This document shows, one piece after another, positions 1 through 13,976 of a stretch of 64,000 nucleotides of DNA; the first letter of the stretch is position 1, and every line of letters begins with the position of its first letter. The notes beneath the pieces were generated by a model. That model did no database searches and was not told the DNA's origin. It saw only the letters and a program-made list of their open reading frames with translations. A program made the translations under genes and the position numbers. The stretch comes from Saccharomonospora sp. CUA-673 (GTDB lineage: Bacteria > Actinomycetota > Actinomycetes > Mycobacteriales > Pseudonocardiaceae), in the NCBI RefSeq assembly GCF_001942305.1, contig NZ_MKKE01000001.1:107646-171645 (forward strand). Reading direction: 5' to 3'.

Positions 1-2
1 GA

Positions 3-107
3 CGGTTCGTGCGCAGCGGGCCGACGGTGACCGCACGTCTCGTGCGCACCGCCACCGCGACGCCCGAGCACGGTGTCGCCTCTCGACGCCGGGTTGTCCA
101 GCGCTGA
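3..107 (+). CDS. possible 3' tail of an upstream gene (partial)
   Basis: One plus-strand frame is open from the left edge to a TGA at 105-107 and gives about 34 residues rich in Arg, Val and Thr. It could be the tail of a gene that starts outside the window. Another frame is open for a similar length, so this is only the better of two weak choices. Bases 108-149 hold the leader of the next gene. Confidence 0.2.
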   Translation, partial: RFVRSGPTVTARLVRTATATPEHGVASRRRVVQR

Positions 108-149
108 CGTAGGACTCACGACGCCGACACCACGAGCGGGAGGAGAACT

Positions 150-509
150 GTGAACCCCGACTACCAGGCTGCTGTGCGGACGATCCGGGAGCTGTGCCGC
201 ACACCGGCCGCCGTCGATTCCCTCGCGAGTATCCAGCAGGACGCGACACCGCCGACGATCGTCGTGTGCCTCGACACCGAGACGTACGGCTCGGCGATCG
301 AGCGTGCCCGACTCCACGATCCGCCGGTGGTGCTGGTGATGTACCGCCCGGGAAGTGGCCGCGTCTGCGCCATCCGCCCCGACGATCTGACCGGCGACGA
401 ACGGCCGGATTTCTGGAACGACCCCCTGGCGGCGATCATCGCCTCGGGCTGGGTGGCGGTGGCCGACCTGCCGCCGACCGAGTTCGACGACAGCGTCCTG
501 ACGACGTAG
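150..509 (+). CDS. hypothetical protein, 119 aa
   Basis: I do not recognise this small soluble protein. It starts at GTG 150 behind a clear GGGAGGAG ribosome-binding site, which makes it a credible gene. It is acidic, with no signal peptide or membrane segment. The middle (IVVCLDTETYG, then VVLVMYRPGSGRVCAI) suggests beta strands of a small alpha/beta domain. It converges on the acetyltransferase gene, with 16 bases between the stops. Function unknown; no role is inferred from the neighbours. Confidence 0.7.
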   Translation: MNPDYQAAVRTIRELCRTPAAVDSLASIQQDATPPTIVVCLDTETYGSAIERARLHDPPVVLVMYRPGSGRVCAIRPDDLTGDERPDFWNDPLAAIIASGWVAVADLPPTEFDDSVLTT

Positions 510-525
510 CTGGACTCGCAACAGC

Positions 526-1088
526 TCAGCTGCCGTCCAGGCGCCGGATCACGCGGGCCGGATTGCCCGCGGCGAACGTGTGGTCGGGCACGTCCCGCAC
601 GACGACACTGCCCGCACCGATCACCGTGTTCTCACCGATCGTCACGCCGGGGCAGACGATCACACCACCGCCGAGCCAGGTGTTCTCGCCGATGGTGATG
701 GGCGCGGGCCGTTCCCAGCCGGCACGTCGTCGCTCGTGGTCCTCCATCGGATGCAACGCCGTGAGCAGCTGTGCACGCGGCCCTATCCGAACGTCCTCGG
801 CAACCGTGATGGGCGCGTCGTCCATGAAGATCGCATCGCTGTTGACGAAGGCGTTCGCACCGAGCCGGATCTGCGTCCCGTAGCTGCACCGGAACGGCGG
901 CTCGACCACGGCGCCCGCGCGAGCGAGGCGACCAGCTCGGTGAGGACGGCACGCCTGAGGGCGTCGTCGGCGGCGTCCGCGGCGTTGAACCGGTCGACGA
1001 GCCGGCGGCACCGGCGGCGGTCCTCGACGAGTTCCGGCTCGTCGAGGTACCACTCCCCGCGGAGCATGCGCTCCTTGTGTTCGCCCAC
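526..1088 (-). CDS. sugar O-acetyltransferase, maltose acetyltransferase type (frameshifted)
   Basis: Acetyl-CoA-dependent O-acetyltransferase of the Maa/NodL/LacA group, predicted cytosolic. The N-terminal maltose-acetyltransferase domain (GEHKERMLRGEWYL) lies in one frame and the left-handed beta-helix domain in another. The helix shows the usual hexapeptide repeats (ITIGENTWLGGGVIVCPGV, VIGAGSVVVRDVP, AAGNPARVIRRL). Adding one base in the GC run near 914-916 joins the frames into a normal protein of about 187 residues, so a missing G or C is the simplest reading. It starts 10 bases after the ppx stop and may be co-transcribed with it. The sugar substrate cannot be told from sequence. Confidence 0.8.
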
Positions 1089-1098
1089 GGCCGAGCGT

Positions 1099-2052
1099 TC
1101 AGGCCAGGGAGAGGGCGATGCCGTCGAGGATGTCCTTCTCGCTGACGACGAGGCGGTCCGGGCCGCCGCGCTGGGCGAGTTCGTCGGCGAGCGTCTGCAC
1201 CACCAGTGCGCCGCCGCCGATGACGTCGACCCGGCCCGGGTGGATCACCGGGTTCGCGGCGCGCGCGTCGTGGTCGGCGGCGAGCAGTTCGGCCGTGACG
1301 CGGTCGAGCGTCGCCCGCGTCATGGTCGACAGGTGCGTGGCCTGCGAGTCGTACTCGGGCAGGTTCTGCGCCACCGCCGACAGCGTCGTCACCGTGCCGG
1401 CGACGCCGATCCACGTCTGCGCCTTCGCCACGTCGACCACGTCGAACGCCCCGGTCAGCACCTCGCGCGCGAGCCCGCGTGCGGCCTCGACGTCGGCGTC
1501 GGTCGGCGGGTCGGTCGGCAACGCCCGCTCGGTGATGCGCACACAGCCGATGTCCACCGACTTCGCACCGAGGATCTCCGCCCGCGCGCCGTCCCACGTG
1601 CCCAGCACGAGCTCGGTCGACCCGCCGCCGACGTCGGCCACCAGGAACGGGCCGTCGTCCGGGTCCTGCTCGCCGACCGCGCCGGTGAACGACAGCCGCG
1701 CCTCCTCGTCACCCGTGATGACCTCGGCCTCCACCCCGAGCACCTCGCGGGTCATCGCGAAGAACTCGTCGCGGTTCTCGGCGTCGCGGGTCGCCGACGT
1801 CGCCACCATGCGCACCTGCTCGGCGCCCTTGCGCCGCGCGGCGACCGTGTACGCCGCCAGCGCCTCCCTGGTGCGTTCGAGCGCCTCGGGCGCGAGCCGC
1901 CCGGTCGCGTCGACGCCCTGACCGAGTCGCACGACCCGCATCTCCCGATGCAGGTCACGTAGGTCGACGCTGCCGTCGTGGCGGCGGGTCAGCTCGGCGA
2001 CGAGCAGACGGATCGAGTTGGTTCCACAGTCGATGGCGGCTACGCGGGGCAT
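1099..2052 (-). CDS. ppx: Ppx/GppA family exopolyphosphatase
   Basis: A 317-residue Ppx/GppA protein, one ASKHA-fold domain pair and therefore the short actinobacterial form. These enzymes release phosphate from polyphosphate ends, or hydrolyse pppGpp, and so affect stringent signalling. The phosphate-1 motif is AIDCGTNSIRLLVAE at residues 6-20, and the second nucleotide-binding motif is FLVADVGGGSTELVLG near residue 135. IGVAGTVTTLSA and VIGGGALVV follow. The gene lies downstream of the DUF501 and eno genes, as mycobacterial ppx2 does. Polyphosphate versus pppGpp specificity is not resolved. Intact. Confidence 0.92.
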   Translation of the reverse strand: MPRVAAIDCGTNSIRLLVAELTRRHDGSVDLRDLHREMRVVRLGQGVDATGRLAPEALERTREALAAYTVAARRKGAEQVRMVATSATRDAENRDEFFAMTREVLGVEAEVITGDEEARLSFTGAVGEQDPDDGPFLVADVGGGSTELVLGTWDGARAEILGAKSVDIGCVRITERALPTDPPTDADVEAARGLAREVLTGAFDVVDVAKAQTWIGVAGTVTTLSAVAQNLPEYDSQATHLSTMTRATLDRVTAELLAADHDARAANPVIHPGRVDVIGGGALVVQTLADELAQRGGPDRLVVSEKDILDGIALSLA

Positions 2053-2072
2053 GCCCCAACACTAATCGACCC

Positions 2073-3527
2073 TCAGCGCTCCTCGTGGCGAGCCGCCGGG
2101 GCCGTCGCCGTGCCCTCGCCGTCCTTCGGCCGGTCGGCAGGCTCCTCGTCCCAGCACTCCTCGGGGTTCTCGACCTCGTCGCCGGGTTCGTCCGAATCCG
2201 GCGGGCAGTAACACGGTGGCAGCTCGTCCGAGGTCGCCGATTCGCTCTCGGCACCGTCCTCCTCCGGCCACACGCACCACTCCGGCTCGTTCTCGTCCTC
2301 CTCCGGCGGCGTGCCGTCCTCCGGCGGCGTGCCGTCCTCCGGCGGCGTGGTGTCGTCCGGCGGCGTGGTGTCGTCCGGCGGGGTCGTCCCGTCCGGCGGC
2401 GGTGTCTCGTCATCCGGGTGCGTGGGGTTCGGGCGGTCGGGCCGGTTCGGGTCGTCGACCGGCGGCCGCGACTGATCGCCACCGCCACCGTTGTTGCCGT
2501 TGCCACCGTTACCGGGGCCGTTGCCACCGTTACCGGGGCCGCCGTTGCCGGGCCGTTGCCGCCGTTACCGGGCCGTTGCCGCCGTTGCCACCGTTGCCGG
2601 GGCCGCCGGGGCGCTGACCGTCCGGGGAGTTGTGGCCCGGTGCGGCGACGGCGTCCGGGTTCGACGTCTCGGGCGGCGCGGGGCGGGCCGGGGCCGCCAC
2701 GACCTGCGGCGGTGCGCCGAGCGACACGTCGCTGTCCGGGATGGGCAGCGCGCCGGTGCGGTAGGCCTCGGCCCAGCGGATCACCGTCGCGACGTAGGAG
2801 CTCGAGTTGTTGTAGCGGTGCAGTGCGCCGCGCAGCTGGTTGTCGTCGCGCAGGTTCGAGCTGCCCGCGCACAGGTAGCGCCCCGCTGCGAGCGTCGCGT
2901 CGTGGATGTTGTTCGGGTCGGCCTGGCCGCTGCCGGTGCCGTCGGCGCCGAACGCCTGCCACGTCGCCGGGATGAACTGCATCGGGCCGACCGCGCGGTC
3001 CCACACGGGGTCGCCGTCGAGTCGGCCGCCGTCGGTGTCGCGGATCGCGGCGACGCCCGGGCCGCCGTCGAGCACCGGCCCGAGGATGCGCTCCCTGGTG
3101 GTGCCGTCGGCGTCGACGAAACCACCGCGTGCATGGTTCGACTCGATCCGGCCGACGCTCGCCAGCAGGGCCCAGTCGACGCCGCAGTCGGGCGATTCGG
3201 CCGCCAACCGGTCGGCGGCCTGACGGTACGCCGCGAGCATGCTGCCCGGGATGCCCAACGGGCCGCCGGCCGCGGGCATGTCGGCGAGAAGAGTCTCGGG
3301 TTGGGGCGGTGTCGGCAGGCTTCCGTTGACGGCGACCTGCTCCGTGTCGCCGGCACCCGCGCCTACCGGTTGCCGGTCGGACGGGTCTCGAAGGCCGCGG
3401 CCCCCATCGCTCGATAGTCCTGTTCGGACCGATCAGCGAGCAGTGCCGCCGGCGTCACCGCCAGTGCGGCCGCCAAGGCGACCGACGCGACCTTCTCGGA
3501 GAACCGGACTCTGCGCGGTCTGTCCAC
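2073..3527 (-). CDS. secreted lytic murein transglycosylase with low-complexity acidic tail (frameshifted)
   Basis: Predicted exported enzyme that cleaves glycan strands of peptidoglycan. The start is set at GTG 3527, six bases after GAGGAGGGG. A signal peptide follows (hydrophobic VASVALAAALAVTPAALLA). The SLT/MltB-like domain has the catalytic Glu in GRIESNHARGG and the motif AVGPMQFIPATW. After it come Asn-Gly-Gly repeats, a Pro/Thr/Asp-rich stretch (TPPEDG, TPPDDT units) and an acidic tail with four Cys. Three one-base losses are inferred: near 3364-3368, at 2570-2572 and at 2550-2552. At the last two, GGG stands where intact neighbouring repeat units have GGGG. Restored length is about 485 residues. 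Boundaries inside the repeat are approximate. Confidence 0.75.
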
Positions 3528-3650
3528 GCGCCCCTCCTCGCACAACCGAACGACCGGTGCCGCCGTGTCACCGTGTCGAGGCCAGAGTGCCCGTTGGGAC
3601 GCGTGCTCACACGCAAACGCCGATGTTCGCGCGAGATTGATCCGGACGGG

Positions 3651-4187
3651 CTACCCCTGAGCACCCTGATCGTCGGCGTCGGCATGCCCGGCCGCGCAGG
3701 GGCCGTTCGGCCAGCCGAGTTCGGCCAGCAGCTCCAACGTCTCGTCCCCGAAAGGGTTCACACCAGCGCCGCGGGCCAACGTGTGCGCGAGGTGGACGTG
3801 CAGACACTTGACCCGGCGCGGCATTCCGCCTGCGCTGACCTCGTGGCCCAACGGGTCGATGGCGTCGCGTTCGGCGAGGTACTGGGTGTGCGCATGCTCG
3901 TACGCCGCCGCCAGTTCGGGATCCTGCTCGAGCCGCTCGGTCATCTCGCGCATGACGCCGCGGGCCTCGAGCCCGCCGACGAGGGACGTGAGGTTCGAAC
4001 AGGTCAGGTAGTAGAGGGTCGGGAACGGCGTGCCGTCCTCGAGCCGCGGACTGGTCTGCACGACGCTCGGATGCCCGCTGGGACACCGCGCGGCGACCGC
4101 CCGCAGAGCCCGTGGCGGGCGGCCCAACTGCTCGGCGATGATCGCCTTGTCCGCCTCGGTCACGGGCTCGAAGTCGGTGCTATTCAC
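3651..4187 (-). CDS. DUF501 domain protein
   Basis: A 178-residue protein of the DUF501 family, conserved beside eno and ppx in actinobacteria; its biochemical role is not known. It starts at GTG 4187 and overlaps the end of the FtsB-like gene by eight bases, so translation is probably coupled. Visible features are a region with two Cys (ARCPSGHPSVV, LTCSNL), a helical stretch around residues 75-105, and HEVSAGGMPRRVKCLHVHLAHTL-type sequence with several His and Cys residues that could bind metal (inference). No signal peptide. Confidence 0.85.
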   Translation of the reverse strand: MNSTDFEPVTEADKAIIAEQLGRPPRALRAVAARCPSGHPSVVQTSPRLEDGTPFPTLYYLTCSNLTSLVGGLEARGVMREMTERLEQDPELAAAYEHAHTQYLAERDAIDPLGHEVSAGGMPRRVKCLHVHLAHTLARGAGVNPFGDETLELLAELGWPNGPCAAGHADADDQGAQG

Positions 4188-4719
4188 GCTCGGTCACGCC
4201 ATCCCACAAGTTCTCGTACCACGCCGCATCACTGTGCGGCTGTTCGTCGCCGCGCAGCGGGCGGCTCTCGTCGCCCCGGTCCCCGGGGAGCTGCACGATG
4301 TACGGCGTCTCCCCCGGAGTCACATAACGCAGTCTGCGCTTGGCCTCGGCCTCGACCTGCGCCGGGTCCGACAACTCGGCCTTGCGTTCCTCGAGCTGCT
4401 CGACCTGCTGGCGCAACTGCTGCTGCCGGGCCTCCTGCTCGGACACCTCGGCCTGCTGCGACAGGTACGTCCGCAGCGGCACCGCGATCGTGAACGCGAG
4501 CGCGCACACCACGATCGCGACGATCGCGGCCCGCCGGGTCGTCGACATACCGAGCACCTTCGCGGCGCCCGCCGTGCGCTTGGCAGCGGCCGAACGGCGC
4601 AGGGACGACCTGCGGTCGCCGCTCCGCCTGGTGCGTTGCGGCGACCGCACGTCGCGGGGAGCCGAGCCGCGTGCTCGGCTCCCGCCGCGTCGCGTCCGCG
4701 TTCTCCCCCGTTCGGCCAC
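4180..4719 (-). CDS. FtsB/DivIC-like septum formation initiator
   Basis: Bitopic division protein of the DivIC/FtsB family, expected to act with FtsL and FtsQ at the septum. About 65 basic cytoplasmic residues precede a single membrane helix (AAIVAIVVCALAFTIAVPL, near residues 64-82). A coiled coil follows (QQAEVSEQEARQQQLRQQVE) with the family motif AEAKRRLRYVTPGETPYIV. The GTG start at 4719 lies eight bases after the eno stop and the end overlaps the DUF501 gene, so eno, this gene and DUF501 look like one transcription unit, as in mycobacteria. Confidence 0.9.
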   Translation of the reverse strand: MAERGRTRTRRGGSRARGSAPRDVRSPQRTRRSGDRRSSLRRSAAAKRTAGAAKVLGMSTTRRAAIVAIVVCALAFTIAVPLRTYLSQQAEVSEQEARQQQLRQQVEQLEERKAELSDPAQVEAEAKRRLRYVTPGETPYIVQLPGDRGDESRPLRGDEQPHSDAAWYENLWDGVTERE

Positions 4720-4727
4720 GGTGCGCC

Positions 4728-6023
<1,296 letters not shown>

Positions 6024-6190
6024 TCACCCGGTTGTGTCGACTTGACGTGCATGCCGACATGCCTGAGACATGACGGCACCCAACGTAGTCGCGTCGAGGG
6101 CAGCGTATCGGGCGTCGTAGGTCACCCGTTGGAGGCACGCGCGAGCGCGACGTGCGAAGAGTGACTTTTCCGGCCCACGTGGCGCATGTC

Positions 6191-6790
6191 TCAGGACTCG
6201 GACGCGGGTGCCGGCGTTCCGGGCGCCGTGTCGGTCGTGTCCGAGCCGACGCCGTCGGCTCCGTCGGCGCTCGCGGCGGTGTCTGCGCTGTCGGCACTGT
6301 CGGCGGTGCTCGCGGAGTCGGAGTCGCCGCTGCGGATCTGCCGCCAGCCGGCGGGCAGCTCGGCCGTGTCGGAGATGTGCTGCCAGAACGTCCAGCTGTT
6401 GCCGCCGATGTCCTGCACCGTGAACAGCCGCGCCCCGTACGGCTGGTCCTGCGGACGGGACACCTCGACCGTCTCGCCGACGGCCTCGCTGACCCGCTCG
6501 TACTGCACGTCGACGTCGTCGACGTACACCACGTTGAGCTGGCCGACGGGTCCATCGACCCCCTTGGCCGGCCAGTACTCGTCGCCGACACCCGCCAGGT
6601 GGATGTCGGAACCGCCCGCGCTCAACGTCGCCTGGAACACCTCGCCCGCCGCGTCGACGTAACGGACCTTCTCGGTGAACCCGAGGACGCGGGTGAGCCA
6701 CTCCACCGCCTCGGTGGCGTCCGTGTAGTAAAGGTACGGCGCAATGCCCAGGTACCTCGGGTCATCGCCCTTCATCACTGGGTCGCTCAT
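6191..6790 (-). CDS. VOC (glyoxalase/bleomycin-resistance fold) protein with Ser/Ala/Asp-rich tail
   Basis: Residues 1-130 form a vicinal-oxygen-chelate domain like the glyoxalase-related PhnB/YdeM-type proteins (YLYYTDATEAVEWLTRVLGF at the start; RPQDQPYGARLFTVQDIGGN near the end). Whether it is an enzyme or a binding protein is unknown. After TAELPAGWRQIRSG comes a tail of about 45 residues built almost entirely from Ser, Ala, Asp, Gly and Thr, which is unusual for the fold and probably disordered. The start is ATG 6790; an in-frame extension upstream has no homology-like sequence. It diverges from the TPR gene. Confidence 0.8.
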   Translation of the reverse strand: MSDPVMKGDDPRYLGIAPYLYYTDATEAVEWLTRVLGFTEKVRYVDAAGEVFQATLSAGGSDIHLAGVGDEYWPAKGVDGPVGQLNVVYVDDVDVQYERVSEAVGETVEVSRPQDQPYGARLFTVQDIGGNSWTFWQHISDTAELPAGWRQIRSGDSDSASTADSADSADTAASADGADGVGSDTTDTAPGTPAPASES

Positions 6791-6943
6791 GGCGCGCAAG
6801 TCCACCACACGAATGAGCGCGGCTTGTCGCGCCCCCGCCCACGGCATGTCGGTCCGCGTACTGCGCCACCAGGTTGATCTTCGGCGGCCGGAGGCTGTCA
6901 AGGGGTCGATTAGCACGCAGGACGCGGGTACCGTCGCTGAACC

Positions 6944-7389
6944 ATGGGTGAGTCGACGCCATCGAATCCACCTCCGGCAGGGCCCTCGGCCTCGTCCGAC
7001 CGGCCGCGCCCGATGCCGGTGAAGCCCGTGTCCACGCCTTCCGCCAGGCCGAGGCACTCGTGAAACGGCGTCGCCCGCTCGACGCGCTCCAGGCCCTGCA
7101 ACCCGTGCTCGAGGCGGAGGCCGACAAGCCCAGCGTCCAGCTCCTCGCCGGCCGCGCCTACTTCCACTCGGCGCAGCTGCGGCGGGCCGAGCACGCCCTG
7201 GGCAGGGTGCTCGAACACGATCCGTCCGACCACTACGCACGCTTCGTGCTCGGCAAGACCCTGCAGCGGCTGGGTCGCCTCGCCGAGGCGCTCGGCCAGT
7301 TGCGAATGGCCTCGGCGATGCATCCGCAGCCCGAGTACCAGGACGCCATCGGCGAGGTCTCGGCGAGACTGGCGCTGCACGGAACCTGA
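6944..7389 (+). CDS. TPR-repeat protein (frameshifted)
   Basis: Small protein with tetratricopeptide-type helical repeats, probably a protein-interaction module. The repeats are clear: AEALVKRRRPLDALQALQPV, SVQLLAGRAYFHSAQLRRAE and HYARFVLGKTLQRLGRLAEA. The Pro/Ser-rich beginning (MGESTPSNPPPAGPSAS, from ATG 6944) is in a different frame from the repeats, and one added C in the CCC at 7009-7011 joins them. Restored length is about 148 residues. Partner unknown. It converges on the LpqU-like gene with 15 bases between the stops. Confidence 0.75.
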
Positions 7390-7404
7390 CGGGTCCGAGC
7401 GCCC

Positions 7405-8301
7405 TCAGCGGTCGGCGGGCATCCGCCGGCCGTAGATGTCGGCCCGGGTGGCGACCTCACGGCCGTAGCTCTCGGCCGGGTCCTCGTCGGGTCCGTTCCC
7501 GGCGTCCGGTGCCGGGCCGGCTCCGTGGTGGACGCGCACGGCCTCCCACCAGCCGTCCACGCTCGAGAGGTCGCGCCCCTGCCCGCACAGCAGCCGCGCG
7601 GCGGTGAGTGCGGCGTCGTCGACGTCCTGCGGGTCGGGCGGCCGGCCGTCCCTGGTCGCCCGGTCGGCCGCGTTCTCCCAGTGCTCGGGCAGGAAGCCGA
7701 GCGGGCCGAGTTTGCGGTCCCAGGTGACGTCTCCGTCGAGCAGGCCGTTGTCGGTGTCGGCGACCTCGGCGCGGCCGCGCGTGCCGTCGAGGGGCGGACC
7801 GACGATCGGTTCGGCGGGACGTCCGTCGGCGCGGATCGGCGTCCCGGATCCGCCCTCGCCGTGCCGTGTCTCGACGTAGCCGATGGCCGCGAGGGTGCTC
7901 CAGGACAGGTGGCAGTCGGGTTCGCCGCCGCGCAGCCACATCTCCGCGCGCCCGTAGGCGGCCGCCGCGCGGGCCGGCACTCCCGTCGCCCGTTCCACCT
8001 GCCGGGACCAGTCGTCGAGTTCCTGTTCGTCGGAGACCTGCTTGCGGTCGACCGGCGCCTCGGCGGCCGCGGCCGGCAGCGTGCGGTGGAGCGCCGGAGG
8101 CGACTCCTCGGGTGCCGGTTCGCGAGTGCCCGGTTCGGCGGCGGGCTCCTCGTCACGCTCCGTGCCGACGGTGAAGACGAGGATCAACCCGGTCGCGATG
8201 AGCGCGAACGTGAGGGCCAACCGCGACCGTGCGGGACCGGGCAGCGGCCACGACCATCCACCACGAGTACCCGGGGTAGCAGACGAAGGGCGTTCGCTCA
8301 C
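7405..8301 (-). CDS. membrane-anchored lytic transglycosylase-like protein (LpqU-like position)
   Basis: A 298-residue protein with one N-terminal membrane anchor (LALTFALIATGLILVFTVG, residues 28-46), a Pro/Glu-rich linker, then an SLT/MltB-like domain. The putative catalytic Glu is in AAIGYVETRHGEGG near residue 140, and LGPLGFLPEHWENAA corresponds to the usual GPMQF-type motif. Predicted role is peptidoglycan cleavage outside the membrane. It lies between mazG and eno, as the lytic-transglycosylase-like lipoprotein gene lpqU does in mycobacteria. There is no lipobox here, so it is an anchored protein rather than a lipoprotein. Confidence 0.78.
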   Translation of the reverse strand: MSERPSSATPGTRGGWSWPLPGPARSRLALTFALIATGLILVFTVGTERDEEPAAEPGTREPAPEESPPALHRTLPAAAAEAPVDRKQVSDEQELDDWSRQVERATGVPARAAAAYGRAEMWLRGGEPDCHLSWSTLAAIGYVETRHGEGGSGTPIRADGRPAEPIVGPPLDGTRGRAEVADTDNGLLDGDVTWDRKLGPLGFLPEHWENAADRATRDGRPPDPQDVDDAALTAARLLCGQGRDLSSVDGWWEAVRVHHGAGPAPDAGNGPDEDPAESYGREVATRADIYGRRMPADR

Positions 8302-8310
8302 TCGGTCAGG

Positions 8311-9276
8311 TTACGGGTGCGGCGTCGGCCAGAACTCCCGCCATCCGTCGGCATCCAGTTCGGCCGGATCGCGGCCCGCCTCGCGGGCCGCCGCCTCCGC
8401 CGCCCGCAGCTGCTCGGCGAAGTCCTTCGCGACCGCGCGCAGCGCACCCTCCGGGTCGACGCCCGTGCGCGAGGCGGCCGCGGCGATGCGGAACAACCGC
8501 GCGCCCTCGCCCTCCTCCGCGGGCAGCAGGTCGAACGGGACGCCCGCCCGCCCGGTGCGTTGACCGAGTTTGCCGGCGAGCGCGGCCGCGGGCTGTCCCA
8601 GCGCGACACCGTCCACAAGCGACTCGCGCTGTTTCTCCCGCTGCTTCAGATCCTCCCAGCGGAGCGCCTGGTGCTCGGGCGAGTCCACCTGCTCCGCGCC
8701 GGCGAACAGGTGCGGATGCCGGCCGACCATCTTGTCCACGAGGTTCCGGGCGACGTCGTCGACGTCGAAGGGGTCGCCGTCGTGCTCGGCGGCGACCCTG
8801 GCGTGGAACAGCACCTGCAGCAGGACGTCGCCGAGTTCCTCGCGCATGGCGGGACGATCCTGCTGTTCGAGCGCCTCGAGGAGTTCGTAGGTCTCCTCGA
8901 TCAGGTAGCGGCGCAGCGACTCGTGCGTCTGCGCCCCGTCCCACGGGCAGCCGCCGGGCGAACGCAGGCGGTCCATGACCTCCACCGCCCGCGACAACGG
9001 CGGGACCGACGCCTCGATCACGGTGGCACCGGCCGCGATCAGCGCGGCGGCGCCGGGTTCGTGCGCCCCGGAGGCCACGAGCACGACCCCGCTCTGGCGG
9101 GTCAGCTCATCCGGATGCGGCGCCGGTTTGGCATCGAGCGCCACGCGGAGCGAATCGGGAAGACCCGGGGCGGCGTAGACGTTCTCGGCGGCGCGCACGA
9201 CTCCCAACGCCGCGGCAGGGAGGGAATCCGGCAGTGCCGGACTGCAGAGGACTACCGTCGCGGATCGCCAGGTCAT
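8311..9276 (-). CDS. mazG: nucleoside triphosphate pyrophosphohydrolase MazG
   Basis: Hydrolyses (d)NTPs to NMP and PPi and helps clear damaged nucleotides. The catalytic MazG domain lies around residues 95-185: LRSPGGCPWDGAQTHESLRR, then EETYELLEALE and EELGDVLLQVLFHARVAAE with the metal-binding Glu and Asp residues. The N-terminal 90 residues form a tetrapyrrole-methylase-like region as in actinobacterial MazG. ATG 9276 overlaps the stop of the SurA-like gene by four bases (ATGA), so the two are probably translated together. Total 321 residues, intact. Confidence 0.93.
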   Translation of the reverse strand: MTWRSATVVLCSPALPDSLPAAALGVVRAAENVYAAPGLPDSLRVALDAKPAPHPDELTRQSGVVLVASGAHEPGAAALIAAGATVIEASVPPLSRAVEVMDRLRSPGGCPWDGAQTHESLRRYLIEETYELLEALEQQDRPAMREELGDVLLQVLFHARVAAEHDGDPFDVDDVARNLVDKMVGRHPHLFAGAEQVDSPEHQALRWEDLKQREKQRESLVDGVALGQPAAALAGKLGQRTGRAGVPFDLLPAEEGEGARLFRIAAAASRTGVDPEGALRAVAKDFAEQLRAAEAAAREAGRDPAELDADGWREFWPTPHP

Positions 9277-10219
9277 GACTGCACGGTACGTGACCGCAGC
9301 AGCGTGCCCGTCAACTCGTCCTCGTTCGGAGCCGGCGCGAGCGCCGCCTCGTCCCACACGCCGTACCGCGGATTGAGGCGCACGCCCACGTCCTCCGCAA
9401 TGGGCTGGAGCATGCGGAGCCCGGCGAAGTACAGGAACTCCGGATTCACCTGCCCCGGCAGCGGTTCCGCCGCACCCGAGACCGTCCGGTCGGACACCAG
9501 GCCGACGAGCCACCCGGCCTGCTGCCGGCTCGGCTGGATGACGACGACCGTGCCCTCCTGGGCGCGAACACGGCGGTCGTGGCGAGTTCGGGGTCGCTCT
9601 GCAGTGCCTCCGCGAAGTCGAGCTGCTCGTCGACGAGCTGGTGGCCCTCCTGCCGGACCACCTGCTGCGCACGCTCCGGGTCCTGCGCGATGCGCTCACC
9701 GAGCGCGGTGGCCTGGTCCTTCGCGCTGTTGCCCGGCTCGTCCTGGGTGATCACCGTGCCGGTGAGCTCCACCGAGAGCCTGCCGACGTACTTCTCCGCC
9801 AGCTGCTGGAGCATGACCTGGTCGTAGGCGAGGTCGTGGACCCGCTCCGGGGCCACGCCGGCCGTGCGCGCGATCTCCGCGGCCCCACCGCTGCCCTCGA
9901 CGAGCTGGTCGATCTCGCCCTCGTTCGGCCGCAGCCCCTCCCGCTGGACGGCGATCTCGGTCAGCTCGTGCACGATCCGTCCGCGCACCACCTCGCGCGC
10001 GTGCAGATCGAGCTTGCGCTGCCCCTGTGCCTCCCGCACCTGCGGCACGTTGTCGAGCAACCAGTCGACCTCCTGCTGCACGCCGTCGAGCGGCACGGAG
10101 CGCTCGCCGACGATCGCGGCGGAGGTGACCTGACTGGGCCCGGTGCCGCACCCGGCCAGAACGGCGATGGCGGCAGCGGCGGTGAACAACGCGGCGGGAC
10201 GACGCATGATCCGGATCAC
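9273..10219 (-). CDS. SurA N-terminal-domain lipoprotein (frameshifted)
   Basis: Predicted exported lipoprotein chaperone-like protein. From GTG 10219 it has a signal peptide with the lipobox LAGC (RRPAALFTAAAAIAVLAGCG), then a SurA-type helical domain (VIGERSVPLDGVQQEVDWLL; RKLDLHAREVVRGRIVHELT). There is no visible PPIase domain. The C-terminal 85 or so residues (SDRTVSGAAEPLPGQVNP onward) are in another frame; one base added in the GGG at 9560-9562 joins them. Its stop overlaps the mazG start. The exported clients are unknown. Confidence 0.75.
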
Positions 10220-10277
10220 AGACCGTACCTTCGCACACACCCCGCCGCCCTGTACAACGATCACACCGGTACGTCGA

Positions 10278-13853
<3,576 letters not shown>

Positions 13854-13976
13854 GGGAAGACTCCCCCTGTACGGGAACGCACGGACAGACCCGTGCCCGG
13901 GAAAATGTGGGCACAGGTCCGGTGGGTGCTCGAGCTTGTGGGTTGTGCGTCCAGCCTACGTCGTGGCCGGCCGGTC

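Noticed and set aside
3980..4010. tRNA-like GGTTCGAAC string
   Set aside because: It is inside the DUF501 gene and no cloverleaf can be folded around it.
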